NCBI GenBank assembly: GCA_020747065.1
Contig: JAGMVK010000016.1
Coordinates: 1,178,001-1,242,000 of the forward strand
Source of the DNA: Cadophora sp. MPI-SDFR-AT-0126
Taxonomy: Eukaryota; Ascomycota; Leotiomycetes; Helotiales; Ploettnerulaceae
Direction: 5' to 3'
DNA length: 64,000 bases
Shown here: positions 1 through 11,501 of the stretch, piece after piece
Layout of the letters: each line of letters begins with the position of its first letter
Position numbering within the stretch: the stretch's first letter is position 1
Translations under genes and position numbers: made by a program
Notes under the pieces: model-generated
What the model was told of the DNA's origin: nothing
Seen by the model: only the letters and a program-made list of their open reading frames with translations
The model's database searches: none

Positions 1-1352
1 GAATGGTGGGCCAAGCGTCTCAGGGAAGAAAGCCACCACACCGCCTGGTGGATAATGCAGATCATGGTTCCTTCTCCTCTCGCGTTCATAAAGATCTTTT
101 TCAAATTATCCATTCCTCAGTCAGAAGATACATCCCGACGTAAATTTTGATATGCGCGTCTTTTTTAACCCTTCAAACAAACGGTAGAAACACATATGAC
201 GCCTCATGGTCATGTCATGGAAGCTTCTCTGCACGCTGGGTCCAGACTTCCGATCCTAATCATGCAAGTAGCCGTCGAACAGACTGCTCGTCAGGGAATG
301 CTTGTTGAGACGCCATGCCGCTGCCGTATGGCTTCTCATCAGACGGACATAAGCCTATCGCATGTTACGTGGCCGGATCACACAGACAATAGAAAGTCAA
401 ACGAAAATTGTAAATATAATATGCCATCACACCGGAACTGGACCTCGGGATACAAAACTAAGTCGAATGATGAAGAAAGATAGTTTGCTGGGGTTGATAT
501 TAAAATCTCTGCCGAGGGCGGGAGGGACGAAGACCGGAAATTCTCCTAGATCAGCACTGGGGGCTGGAGCATCAACCTTAAAGAAACATGTAGAAACACG
601 GCACAGCAGAAACTCTATTGAACTTCAGAGCACAGAGTGTTCTGGCTTTGAATATCTGTAATACAGTATACTCAGCTAATAGTAGAAGTAAATAAAGGAC
701 AAGTGACGTTCAACATCATAAGGGTAGAAAACATATCAATGCGTTCTGCAATAAGATCCTACGCAAAGCCTTCCTGTGATCAATCCTCTGTCGATCTGAT
801 CCATCATTTTTGCAGCTGCAGCGGAGGAGGAGGCCGATGAGGAAAAGTGAGCGCTGATCTGGACGCTCTGGCGCTTTCGTAGGGGCATGTAGGGTCAGTT
901 AGTCGATAGTTACGTGGATGTGACCAATGCAAGCCAACCACTCCCCGGCCTCCTTCAGCGGTTAGCGACCGCCAAAGGAGCGAGCTGGACTTCACTCCCG
1001 GTCACTACTCAACCACCACCATTAACTCTCCCGTCCAAGGCAAACTTCTCTCACCCAACACGATCCCATCATTGCATCGTCAACTCCCTCCCTTCGACAA
1101 CAACACCACCATGTCGAACCATCACGGCTGAGTCAACGCCAGCATAGTAGAGCATAGCATAGCATAGAATAGCAGTCAACCCCCCCATCCATCTATCTAT
1201 ATCGCTCGCCTTATCCGACCCTGGCATGCACCTTCGTTGATGGACCCCTCGTGTTGATACCGACCTCTCATCCCTTACCATACCTCCCATTGTACTCCTC
1301 GTTCGATGTCGAACCCGTACGTCCACGTCCTCGTCCTACGCCCTGACTCGCA
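1..1352. other. Intergenic, no supported gene
   Basis: Small overlapping frames exist here (196-483, 362-661, 914-1147) but their translations are low-complexity or unpatterned and lack splice-consistent extensions. The last few hundred bases before 1353 are C/T-rich, as expected for a fungal promoter and 5' leader of the RBR ligase gene. Nothing else is recognised. Confidence 0.5.
1151..1172. repeat. AGCAT short tandem repeat
   Basis: Three perfect AGCAT units followed by a degenerate AGAAT unit form a tiny microsatellite in the presumed promoter or leader of the downstream RBR gene. Probably ordinary slippage sequence. Confidence 0.6.
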
Positions 1353-3438
1353 ATGAGTCCCATCATGCGAAAGCGCTCTCTGGCCGACATGCAACATACC
1401 GATGCCACGCTGCCGTGCGAATACAATGAGCGAGACTACGCGATAGCCGTGTTACAGCTGGAAGGCGAGCAAACGGAAGCTCAGTTCGACGAGAGCCTTG
1501 CAAAAGAGGCTGAAAGCCTGGGTATCACCATCTCGAGACCCTCAACGCCGATCGACAGTCATGCGACTCACGACTCTCTCTACGGCTCCGCGAACACAGC
1601 GCAGTCGCATCACAGGACTGCCTCGTCGGGATCGCATGGCAGCGCGTCCACGGGAATGACTTCAAGATCTTCGAATGAACAGTTGGATAGCTCTACGCAG
1701 ACCCCACAGCAGTTACGGAAGAGGATGTCCGCAAGGAGGAGCTTGTCCTTCACGGAGTACGAAAAGTACCTGGCACAACATGGGAGCACGAAACCAGTCC
1801 TTCCTCCGCCTATACCTTCGGAGCCTGCACCCTCGCTATTCTCCGTCTCAACCAGAAAATCATATGTTAGCATCAAGAATGGAATCAAGAATAAATTCAA
1901 GTTACGTCGGACGAGGTCATCTCAGGATACCCTAAAGTGAGTACTGCCCAGTCCACGTGAGATTTTACTGACATCATAGTTCTTGCATATGTTGTCGAGA
2001 TGATTTCAAGAAGAGCAAGGCACTGCAAACACTTCCATGTCGCCACAACTACTGCGATGCATGCCTCCATGTTCTGATCACCCAAGCCGCAAACGACGAA
2101 TCGAAGATGCCTCCTCGATGCTGCACACAGGCTATACCGAGCGCCGTCATCAAGACAGTTCTGACTAAGGAGGAACAACAACTCTTTATGAAGAGTGTCT
2201 TGCAGTTCAGTACACCATGGGAATCTCGGATCTTCTGTCCCAATCATGCCTGTGGCGAGTTCATCCCGAAGCGAAATAAGATCGACCCAAAACACCCATT
2301 CGAAGTCGTCTGTCGGAATTGTCGGGCAAGGGCTTGCTCGATATGTAAGCGTGCCGCTCATGCTTTTGGTCAGGATTGTCCGGCGGATTGGGAACTCGAT
2401 GCGGTGCTTCAAATGGGAGAGAAGTCTGGTTGGAGACGATGTTACAAATGCAGGAATCTGGTTGAATTGACGCAAGGATGTAGTCACATTACATGTCGAT
2501 GTAAGGCGCAATTTTGCTACATCTGTGGAGCCGTTTGGGATCCGGTTGTTGGATGTCCGAATTATTGCAACGGAGAAGAGGAATTGGAAAGGAGGAGGGC
2601 TGAAGAGGAAGCTCGAATTGCGGAGGAAGAGGCCGAGAAAGCAGCGAAGGAGGCAGCCGAGGAGTTGGCAACAGCTGAGAGACTCGAGGCAGAGAAGCGC
2701 ACGGCGGAAAGTGAAGAGTTGAATGCTCTTCGAGCTCGGCAGATCAACGAACGAGACCGATTTGCGGCTTTTGAGCGCAAGATGAAGTGGATCATGTGGA
2801 CTCGTCATGGGCAAGGGAAGATCGATATTCTTGAGCGATATGATGAGCTGTTGGTTAAGATGAAGGAACGTCACATTCGAACTGCCACTCATCTCGAGGA
2901 TCGCCAAGTAGCTGCAGAGATGGAGCTTCGAGCTAGTCTAAAGCAGCAAGAGAGAAGTGTGCAGATTCGACTAAGGCATATGGAGGCTTACTGTGACGGT
3001 CTTGGTCGAAATGCCAACGGGGCGAATCCGGCACGAGTGGTCACCGAGCGCGACTTGAGAGAACTGGGACAACAATACAACGTTCGAGATGATATGGACC
3101 GTCTACATCAGTCCAAAGTCAACGTCATGCGAGACAAGCAAGCAAAGCAGATGGAGCAACTACTCGTTCGGCAGGAGGAAGAGTTGGAGAAGCTAGCCAA
3201 GAAACAGGACGAGGATCTCGAGGCTCTCGATAGTAGTTTTGTTGCCGATGAAGAAGCTTTCCTCGACGCCTTCGATGAGAGGAGACGACGGCTGAGAAGA
3301 CGATGGGTTATCGTTGAGGAGGTTGAGAGGAAGAAATTGGAGATAGCCAAGAACGTCAAGTTTGCGCCAATGCGAGAAGTTGAATGGCCGAGCTTGGAGC
3401 CGAAGCAGGATGACGGACTGGAGGCTGTTACTGAGTAA
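1353..3438 (+). CDS. RBR (RING-IBR-RING) E3 ubiquitin ligase
   Basis: Two exons, 1353-1936 and 1980-3438; the 43-nt intron has a GTGAGT donor and CATAG acceptor. The product is 680 aa. The junction falls just before RING1, and removing the intron joins the disordered Ser/Thr-rich N-terminus to CICCRDDF...CRHNYC (from about residue 197). The IBR domain starts near residue 280 (FCPNHACGEF) and RING2 near 345 (RRCYKCRNL, then GCSHITC). By analogy with HHARI and parkin, the Cys of GCSHITC (about residue 362) should accept ubiquitin from E2 before transfer to substrate. Residues 390-680 are highly charged Glu/Lys/Arg-rich helix, probably coiled coil. The family is known; the substrate cannot be predicted. 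The 336-codon antisense frame at 1897-2907 is a shadow. Confidence 0.93.
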
Positions 3439-4726
3439 GCAACTAGAGACCAGTTGGAGAGCACGATTTACGACGATATGATACACCACCATATACCGAT
3501 TCGATCGGATATCGAAATACAGCGCTTGTCTCGCGACAACGACACTTGATCTCACATCATCTACTTCTCATTTGATCCATCACATAGCCACATAGGCGAT
3601 CTTTCCTTTTGTCTTGATCTGGGTTAGCATGGCGCATCATGGCGCATAGGGACCGGACTTGATCTCCTCCCCATTTTTTTTTTTGGATGGGGGATAGACC
3701 AGCTGGGAGATTTCTAGATCCTAGCATTTGACTTGGAGGGCAGTATTGGTATCGGGATGTGGTTGGAGAAGTGGTAGTAATGATCGGAGACTTCTCAGGG
3801 GAATTGCATGGTTTTCGAGGATATGATCGGATGGGATTGGTTGGGATGGAGGAATCTTGATTTATATATACCCAGTGTTGATGATCAGAACGAAGAATCC
3901 ACATAACATATCTACCATACATTTCTCATTTATCTGCGCAATCCAGATATCATTTACAAAATCCTAGACCGTTTCACCAGTAGATCGCACGCAAGTATCA
4001 ACAGTACATCTCTTCAGCAGCTTCACCACTACAGGCAAAATATTTCCGCCTCATAATTTTATGTATGCCCCCATATCGAAATGCTATTTCAAGTCTAACC
4101 CCTAATATCACAACCTCCCACCGACCAAAGATATCCACCACACGTGCCCTTGCGCTCTGTGCCCTTGCGCTCTCGGTACCCCACCACCGTCACCACCTCT
4201 TCCACCCGGCATTCTCTTCTCCCTCCATCCGCATTCTAGACCCCACTCCCACAGAAACCAGCCACTCCACCGATAGTGCCCTATGTCCGTAGTAGATCTT
4301 CAGCTCTACCCGGAACTGACATCATGGGACCCTTTGTAACTGTGTACATTCCCATTTCTTTTCTCTCAAATTAAATCGTTCTTGAGAACACGTATTGTCC
4401 TAAATGTTCGTTCTATGATGGTTAAAGATTGCAGTGAATTTGTTGGTTGGATATTTAAGGAACGAATCGAAATCCCACTTTCCTACCTCCTATCAACGAG
4501 GAAGGTTGTTGGTGCGCGAGTGAGCTTCGGCTTCAGCTGAGAGAATAGGGATTGAGATTAAGATTGAAGAATCCTCGAATGTCCGAACGGTCCAATTGAC
4601 CAGCACTCTCCCGAACGCATCCTCTCCTCTCCTTTTCCTTCAAATCGAAAACTCATCCATCGAAGTCTGGAGGATACCAGCAAATCAAATTCCAAATCCA
4701 AAAATATCAACTCAACTCAAGTGAAA
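3439..4726. other. Intergenic between RBR ligase and CoA ligase
   Basis: Frames at 3557-3922 (-) and 4065-4292 (+) show no family pattern. The right part is probably the CoA-ligase promoter and leader, pyrimidine-rich and ending AAAATGG at the start. It holds a small tandem duplication at 4144-4173. Confidence 0.5.
4144..4173. repeat. Perfect 15-bp tandem duplication
   Basis: The unit GTGCCCTTGCGCTCT occurs twice head to tail with no mismatch, in non-coding DNA upstream of the CoA-ligase gene. It could be simple slippage or a duplicated binding site; no factor is recognised. Confidence 0.8.
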
Positions 4727-7153
4727 ATGGGACGCATTCAGATGCCGACAATTGAGATCCCGAAGAAGGATGTTTGGAGTGCGCTGTTTGAAAGGGGGGA
4801 GGGAGATAGGAAGTTTCCGGATGATCAAGGTTAGTTTTGAAAAAAATTAAAGGAAGGACAGGGGAGGGGAAGGCAGCGGGGGAATGGGGGATGTTTGGAT
4901 TTCGTTATGCTGTTGTTGGTTTGCGATTTTTGGACGGGAGGGAGAGCTTGGAAAAGAAAGGGGTTTGGAGCAGGGCTTTTTGTCTCTGACATTTTCTCTA
5001 ATGATGTAGAGGGAATTTCTCTTGCTTTTTATAAGCGATTTCTGTTATATCTGGCATGGATGGGGCCACATCAGCGAGTGCTTAAGTTTGGTCCAATATT
5101 CAAGGCAGAGGATTTGTGGCTATCCATTATTTTTGCTATTTACTTCAAGTTGCTCAGTTCCGACCTTACTGCCCCACTTTCCATTTCACATATTTCAAGA
5201 ATTGCTATTTTTGTTCTCTGCTTTCCTCCCTTCACATACCATGGCTAACACCTACCAACAGTAATCTACCTCAACCCCCTCACCTCCCGCTCCTACACCT
5301 ACGCCTCTCTCCTCTCCACAACGCGTACTTTCGGCACCCTCCTCCAAACATACCCCACCTTCTCCCTCCAAAAAGGCCAAGTCCTCGCCCTCTTCGCCCA
5401 AAACTGCATCGACACCCCTCCCATAACATGGGCAGCCCACTACGCAGGCGGCGTCGTCTCTCCCGCAAATCCAGCCTACACTGTCCGCGAACTGGTCCAC
5501 CACTTACACGATTCAGGCTCTAAATTCCTCTTCACGCAGAAACACCTTTTACCCGTCGCTCTGGAAGCAGCAAGGGAAGTCAATCTGGAGAGAGAAAATA
5601 TTGTGTGTATAGGCGAGGAAGCAGATCGTCCTCCGAAGGATGCAGGGGTACGCTGGTTCCCGGATTTACTTGATGAGGCGAATAAGATGGTGAAGGAGAA
5701 TGGAATCAAAGCCAGAGTAGAAGTGGATTGTGAGAAGGATCTCGCTTTCTTGGTTTATTCATCTGGAACGACGGGGTTGCCGAAGGGTGTTATGCTGAAC
5801 CATTTGAATGTCGTGAGCGATTTGTTTATGCTGAATAGTTCCGAGGGGAAGATTTTGCATTGGAAGAGGGATAAGGTTTTGAGTGTTTTGCCGTACTATC
5901 ACATCTATGGTATGTCTCTCATTTGTCTCCTGCTTTCTAAAAGAACCACCCCAGATTTATGATTTGGGATGTCGCTTGAATTTCTGGCGAAAGCTAACAA
6001 ACACCACCATGCAAGGCCTACAATGTCTCGTCCATCTTCCAGCCTACACCGGCCTGACCACCCTCGTAATGTCCGCTTTCGATCTCAAACTCTTCTGTAG
6101 TCTCATCCAAGACCACAAAATAACATATACCTACGTCGCGCCACCCGTCGTTCTCCACCTCGCCAAGAACCCAATAGTAGACGACTACGATCTCTCATCA
6201 CTACGTATGATTACTTCTGGCGCTGCGCCTTTGACGAAAGAACTCATTTATGCTGTGAAAAAGCGTTTAAATACGGAAGTCAAGCAAGCTTACGGCTTGA
6301 GCGAGACATGTCCTGTGACACATATACAAGTTCGTCTTTCCCCTTCCTTCATATCTCCCTCCCATTTTCTCGTCATATCCGTACCCCAGAAATTGAATCC
6401 ACGTAAACGAAATAATCACCTAACCCACCACACAGAAACAGTGGGATGACGGCCTCGGCTCTTGCGGCCCACCACTCCCAAATCAAACCATCAATTTCAT
6501 GTCCCCAGACGGTATCGAAGTTTCCCAAGGTAAAGAAGGCGAAGTCTGGATCAAAGGCCCTAACGTCTTCCTCGGCTACCACAATAATGAGGAAGCGACA
6601 AGGTCATCTATAACCGAAGATGGATTCTTCAAGACAGGTGACATTGGATATGAGGATGAGAGGAGGAATATGTATATCACGGATCGGGTCAAGGAGTTGA
6701 TCAAGTGAGTTTTTAATTCCAGCGCCTCGAAAGTCGGACAAGAAAAAACAAGGACTCATCTCAACCACCCGGATACCACGCTAACCATCCCCCCACAGAT
6801 ACAAAGGCTTCCAAGTCGCCCCTGCCGAACTTGAGGGCGTCCTAAATGGCCACGACCTAATAACAGACGTCGCCGTAATCGGCATCCATGACTCCGCTCG
6901 GGAAAGCGAAGTACCCATGGCTTGCGCCGTCCTCAAACAAGGCACCGCGCCATCCCAATCCACAGAAAAGGAAATCGTCACCTGGCTCGCGAGTAGGGTT
7001 GCAGGGCATAAGGCGCTGAGGGGTGGAGTCTGGTTTGTTGATGAGGTGCCGAAGAGTGCGAGTGGGAAGATTTTGAGGAGGATGTTGAAGGAAAAGGCGA
7101 AGAAGGAGGGGAGGGATGGGAGGACGATGGAGAAGGAGAAGGCGAAGTTGTAA
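4727..7153 (+). CDS. 4-coumarate-CoA-ligase-like acyl-CoA synthetase, peroxisomal (PTS1)
   Basis: Five exons in phase: 4727-4829, 5262-5909, 6016-6329, 6436-6704, 6799-7153; 562 aa. The first intron (432 nt) is unusually long for this window. It belongs to the ANL superfamily, activating a carboxylate with ATP and joining it to CoA. Seen motifs: P-loop SSGTTGLPKG near residue 200, AYGLSE, GDIGYEDE, hinge ELIKYKGFQV and the catalytic-lysine motif PKSASGKILRR. Length matches fungal 4CL/phenylacetyl-CoA-ligase-like enzymes. The last three residues are AKL, an accepted PTS1 variant, implying peroxisomal import. The start ATG sits in AAAATGG and opens in phase with the spliced frame. Convergent with the CE1 esterase, 110 bp away. 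The substrate (cinnamate, phenylacetate or fatty acid) cannot be told from sequence. Confidence 0.93.
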
Positions 7154-7263
7154 TTATGGTGAGTTTAACTTTGTGCATGTAAGCAATTCGTTACATACAT
7201 ATCATATCATGTTCTCGCCAGTTTCAACACTTGATACTCGCTAAGCCCCCCTCTCCCTGGTTT

Positions 7264-8535
7264 CTACAACGTATACTTCCCAAAGAAATCCATAATAATC
7301 GGGGTAGCATCCAAATAAGTCCCCTCACTATTATCATCGTTTGGCTCCTTACTAGGCCACTAAACCATTTCACAGTCAGCACAGCCCAACCCACAAATAA
7401 AACAAATGCACGGCCCCCAACAGCACAAAAACGCGAAACAAAACAACAGAGCACACACTCACCGCATGCCCCAACCCATCAACCAAATAATGACTCACAA
7501 TCCCCAGCTTCCCTTGGCCCCCACCATACTCATACTTCAGCATCTTCCCCCCATACAGTGCCGTCGTCTTATTCGTCAACCCAAACCCCTCCCTCTTACT
7601 CCACTCCCTCACCCAATGTGGAATCGTCGGCAAACACTCTCCTCTCCTCGGTCCGCCCGAATACGGGATCGTGTCATCCGCTGAGCCATGAAACTCAAGA
7701 ATCGGCACGGGATTGCGGCCGGGGTTGCAGGGGATGGTGATGCTTTGCGCTTGTTGGGGAGAGCAGGAAGATGAGCTGGAGCCGGGGATGTAGAATGCGC
7801 CAGAGACGGGGGCAAAGGCTGCGATTTGCTCTACGAAAGCGTCAGTGTACTAACCTTGATGAGAGGATGTAGAAGTGAGAAGATATCAGTACGCACTTGA
7901 CAAGTTGGGATCACAAGCCAAAACATTGGTGAATCCTCCTCCGTTGGACTTTCCTGCTGCGTAGATACGCGATGTGTCGATACAGTATCTGTCTGTAAAG
8001 TGTGCAATCATATCCGAGACGTACCCAATATCATCAACGCCTTTACTAGTTGGATCACCTTGCCATTGATTCTAAGATCAGTCAGCAAGCCGTATTTATT
8101 AACCAACAAGACATTCAACCCAGAATCCCGAAATCCGAAAACAAGAGAAACCCCTCAAACAAGAAAGAAAGAAAAACTCACATCAATCCCCTGCGGATAC
8201 ACCGCAATCCCATCCGGATTCCACTCCTCATTCGAGAACTGGCTCAGCTCCTCCTGCTCAGACGAAGTCTTCGTCCTTCCATGAAACGAGAAAATAAGCG
8301 GCACGGCTTTGTTCACATCGTAGTTCGACGGGATGTGGATGAGATATGTGCGTGCAGTGCCATCGCTCTGCGTGAAATGCGTTTGGTGACTTGCTCCTCC
8401 GGGCGGTGACTGGGCTGCTGGGAGAGGTTTGCCGCAACCGCTTGAGCTTGAGCTTGTGTGAGATGAGGAAGAGGCTGGGGTGGCAGTGGTGAGGACGGTG
8501 CTGGCGAGGAAGAGGAGGGATGTTAGACGGGCCAT
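7264..8535 (-). CDS. Secreted CE1/LpqC-type alpha/beta-hydrolase esterase
   Basis: Four exons on the minus strand: 8535-8182, 8071-7897, 7830-7463, 7359-7264; all junctions are phase-consistent, giving 330 aa. The start MARLTSLLF gives a clean signal peptide followed by a Ser-rich spacer; an upstream in-frame ATG at 8568 would bury it. Core features: FSFHG oxyanion region, nucleophile motif AGKSNGG (Ser about 160), Asp in HGSADDT (about 228) and His in GLGHAWP (about 298), a complete triad. The family (carbohydrate esterase 1, PHB-depolymerase-like) includes feruloyl and acetylxylan esterases acting on plant-wall esters outside the cell. Specificity is not predictable. It is a distant family member of the feruloyl esterase at 35.3 kb, not a recent duplicate. 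Confidence 0.9.
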
Positions 8536-10394
8536 TTTTTGAAGCTGAGAGGATATGAAAAGCAACAAGAACTTTGCTGAAAGAACGTTGCTGATCGACA
8601 GAATTTATGTAGTGGAGAACTTCGTATTCATACATGCGGATTCAACCGTTGATCGGCAACATCTGACATAAATCCCCTCATTTTACAGTGGACCTAGGAT
8701 TTCTTACCCGAAGAAGAGTGACGAGCCACGATTGCTTACCATAATGCACCTCTCGTGGGCGGATATTGATGATTTGGGCCTCATATAGACGAGTCACGTT
8801 TCTGATATCCTGAAATGTGTCTATTCTGAACATGAGGGCTCGTACATCAATCTCCGATGACGCTGTGTACATGGACCTTCACAAGAAAGCTGCATCGTAA
8901 AAATGCTCACAGCGAACTGCAGATGAGAATTTGATGTTATGGCTGCATCTTGAGACCGACCGCAGGTATCATGCAGCATTGATGTGGTATTTCCGCTTTC
9001 TTCCCTCACCAGATTTTGCCAGGAGCTGGAAAGTATTATTCTCTAAGAAGCCTAGAAAGATATAACAGCTACCCTGGAGGCGAATCCAAAGACTTTCCAT
9101 CACTCCAAACAACAATATGAGCGAGTTGGACTCATCTACAAAGATCACCCTGAACGTAGTTGCCTTTACATAACAGCTTCCAAATCCCTCATCATACATT
9201 TCCTACTGCCCAAATTACACCTCAGCCCTAAGAAGTTATGCTTATTTAGTATCCTTCCGAAAGGACAAGGCAAGTGCGATGGGGATACTTCGGGAATGGT
9301 AGTAAGACCACGCTAGGTGATTTTCATCTGAATCAACTGCAGGGACAAAAGCTTATGCAGTTACAAATGGATCTAATGGGTGTGGCGTTTCCCTTAGTTT
9401 CCGGGACTCGGAGTACCGTTGCATGTTTGAAGGTGGAAGGTTGAGCTGCTCAATGAAAGGTGTGTGAAAGTTGACACAAGATTCGGACGAGAGAATCAGT
9501 CCCGGACAATCCCAATACCTGTGCAGATATCTGAACAGTACTATTAAATAAAACGCATACACCCAACCAAGAGGAACAATGAGACAGTGGAGACAGGGTC
9601 AATCTTCACTTCGATGGCCAGAGGCTCGTGTTCTGGAGAAAGCTTAAGTGGATCAAGCTTAAAGCCGGACTCTTTTAGCTACCCCAACTACTTACTAGTA
9701 TCTTCCGACTTCCCCACGTATTCCCAAGTTGGGCAATTCGAATACGTATAAGATGATCCAGGGTCTTCATCCTCGGCAAATCAGATGGGATGAGCCGCTG
9801 ATCACAGCTTGAGCTTCAACCCTGGTGCACTTTCATGCAGTTTCGACATGCAGATCATCATTCGGGGAAAGGTGTCCTAACTTGGTAGTTGTGAAACAAG
9901 GTTAGAATAGAAGAGCGGACTCGCATCTGAGAACTCACCGCCATCGAAGGCTCCTGAAAATTACGCATCCAGCCATCCATTTTCCCTCACCTTGTCGTCC
10001 CTTTCGGCAGATCAACATCTAGACCTTATCCACACATCCACTCCCTCCTGCCCATGGGTAGATCATGGACCCTACAATGGCGATCCCTTCGTCGGAATAA
10101 CGAAATTGGCGACTCGAAACTTTTGATCCCCAATTCGATGTTGTAATGGTGCCGCGAGTGGTTTCCTGATGTGGATTTTGAGCATGTACTTCGTAGCCTC
10201 AGTTGAGAAGCTTTGGTAGAGACAATGCGGGGGAAATGAAAGGAAGGTATTGACATAAATGACTCGAGAATCAACATATATAATCTCCTTCAGTCCACCT
10301 CATACCCATCTCTCATCGCACCATCCAAACCAAAACCACAATCACCTATCCCTGATCTATTCTCAAACCCACACACACCATCACATCAACCAAA
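8536..10394. other. 1.9-kb gene-free stretch
   Basis: Minus-strand frames at 8678-9199, 9353-9562 and 10026-10277 are short, and I found no splice-linked extension or domain pattern. Toward the right end there is a TATA-like element and a CA-rich leader serving the secreted-protein gene at 10395. Otherwise I see nothing. Confidence 0.5.
10277..10283 (+). promoter_or_regulatory. Putative TATA box (TATATAA)
   Basis: TATATAA lies about 112 bp upstream of the ATG of the small secreted-protein gene, a usual distance in filamentous fungi, and is followed by a C/A-rich leader. Confidence 0.45.
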
Positions 10395-11114
10395 ATGAAG
10401 ACCACAACCCTCACCAACCTCCTCGCCCTCAGCAGCACCGCCCTCTCAGCCTGCTCCCGCCAAGGCAGCGTCGAGATAACCTTCTACGGGTTCCCCGACA
10501 ACGACCCCCCCTCCGCCCAGACAGCCTACAACTGCGGCGGCCGCAACAACATCGCTGGCGGCTCAGGAACATACGATGATCCGCTCACCATGGCCTCTGC
10601 GCAGGGAGAATTCTCCCATTGCGAGATTGCATATGTGCCGTACTTGCAAAAATATGTGAGATGTATGTTGTCTCCTCGCCCCTCCCTCTTGTCAACAAAA
10701 ACCTCAAAGTTTGGACGAACAGTACTGACATCAGACACATACAGACGAAGACTACTGCCAACAATGCACCGACGACTACAGCACCGGCAAACGCCACATC
10801 GAGATCTGGACTGGCTCATCAACCGTCAACGGCGGGAACGAGCAAGTCGACTGCGAGGACAAGCTCACTCCAAGCGGAAACATCGTCATTGTCCGTAGTC
10901 ACGCGAATAACTATGCGGTGGACACTGCGCCGTTGTATCACAAGGTATGTTCGCATCCCGTGAGGGCCGTGAGGGAAAGGTCAATATGGGGGGGGGGGAT
11001 CTGAACGACGCTGATAACATATAGGGAACGAGTAACCCTTGCCGCACCAACCACGTTTATCGTGATGCTGAGGCTCATACGTACTGTAGTTCAGAAAGTA
11101 TAGGTGGGATGTAA
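10395..11114 (+). CDS. Small secreted protein, family not assigned
   Basis: Three exons: 10395-10662, 10745-10944, 11025-11114; 185 aa. Donors are GTATGT in both introns, and removing them keeps one frame rich in Cys, Tyr and Gly. The first 18-19 residues (MKTTTLTNLLALSSTALS) form a signal peptide. The mature part has eight or nine cysteines, with YNCGGRNN, GTYDDPLT, EDYCQQCTDDY and VDCEDKLTP segments. The pattern recalls conserved ascomycete extracellular proteins that may have a beta-barrel fold, but I cannot name a domain. The second intron contains a long G run. It stands alone, between the CE1 esterase and the GRAM/VASt gene. Extracellular location is well supported; function is unknown. 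A role in plant or wall interaction is only a guess. Confidence 0.82.
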
Positions 11115-11501
11115 ACAAGGACGGAAGGAAAGGGGAATGGTACAAGCAGAATAGCAGAAATAGATAACATCTCAATAGTCGAAAAGATACTGAGCTTCAC
11201 GCCCATTTATTTACAGTCTCGCTTCTTGTGCTGCCAAGTCGGAGCATGCCACTCGACAATAAGTCCTCTCTCTACTACGTCCTCTGTTCTTTTCATGCCA
11301 CTCCGCTTCTATCACTCAAGGCATTCGAAATGAGCATCACTTCCTCTGCTAACTCAAGCGAGATGCTGCAAAAGTGACGCTGCCAAAGTCAGAAAAAACT
11401 AACGAAATGGTATTCGAATCGCTATGCGTGTAGACCTTAGACCAAAAACCACCCATAAACACCCAGGACACCTTAATATGTACACTACAAGAACAAATGA
11501 A
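11115..11501. other. Convergent 3' intergenic region
   Basis: 387 bp between the 3' ends of the secreted-protein gene (+) and the GRAM/VASt gene (-). It should hold both 3' UTRs. Nothing else is seen. Confidence 0.5.

Noticed and set aside
1897..2907. 336-codon minus-strand open frame
   Set aside because: Antisense to the RBR ligase, whose RING and IBR cysteine spacing on plus is unmistakable.
7231..7740. 169-codon plus-strand frame
   Set aside because: Antisense to exons 3 and 4 and intron 3 of the CE1 esterase, whose triad and splice phases are clear.
8536..8568. Upstream ATG of the CE1 esterase
   Set aside because: Would place eleven residues before the signal peptide; the internal MARLTS start gives a normal secretion signal.
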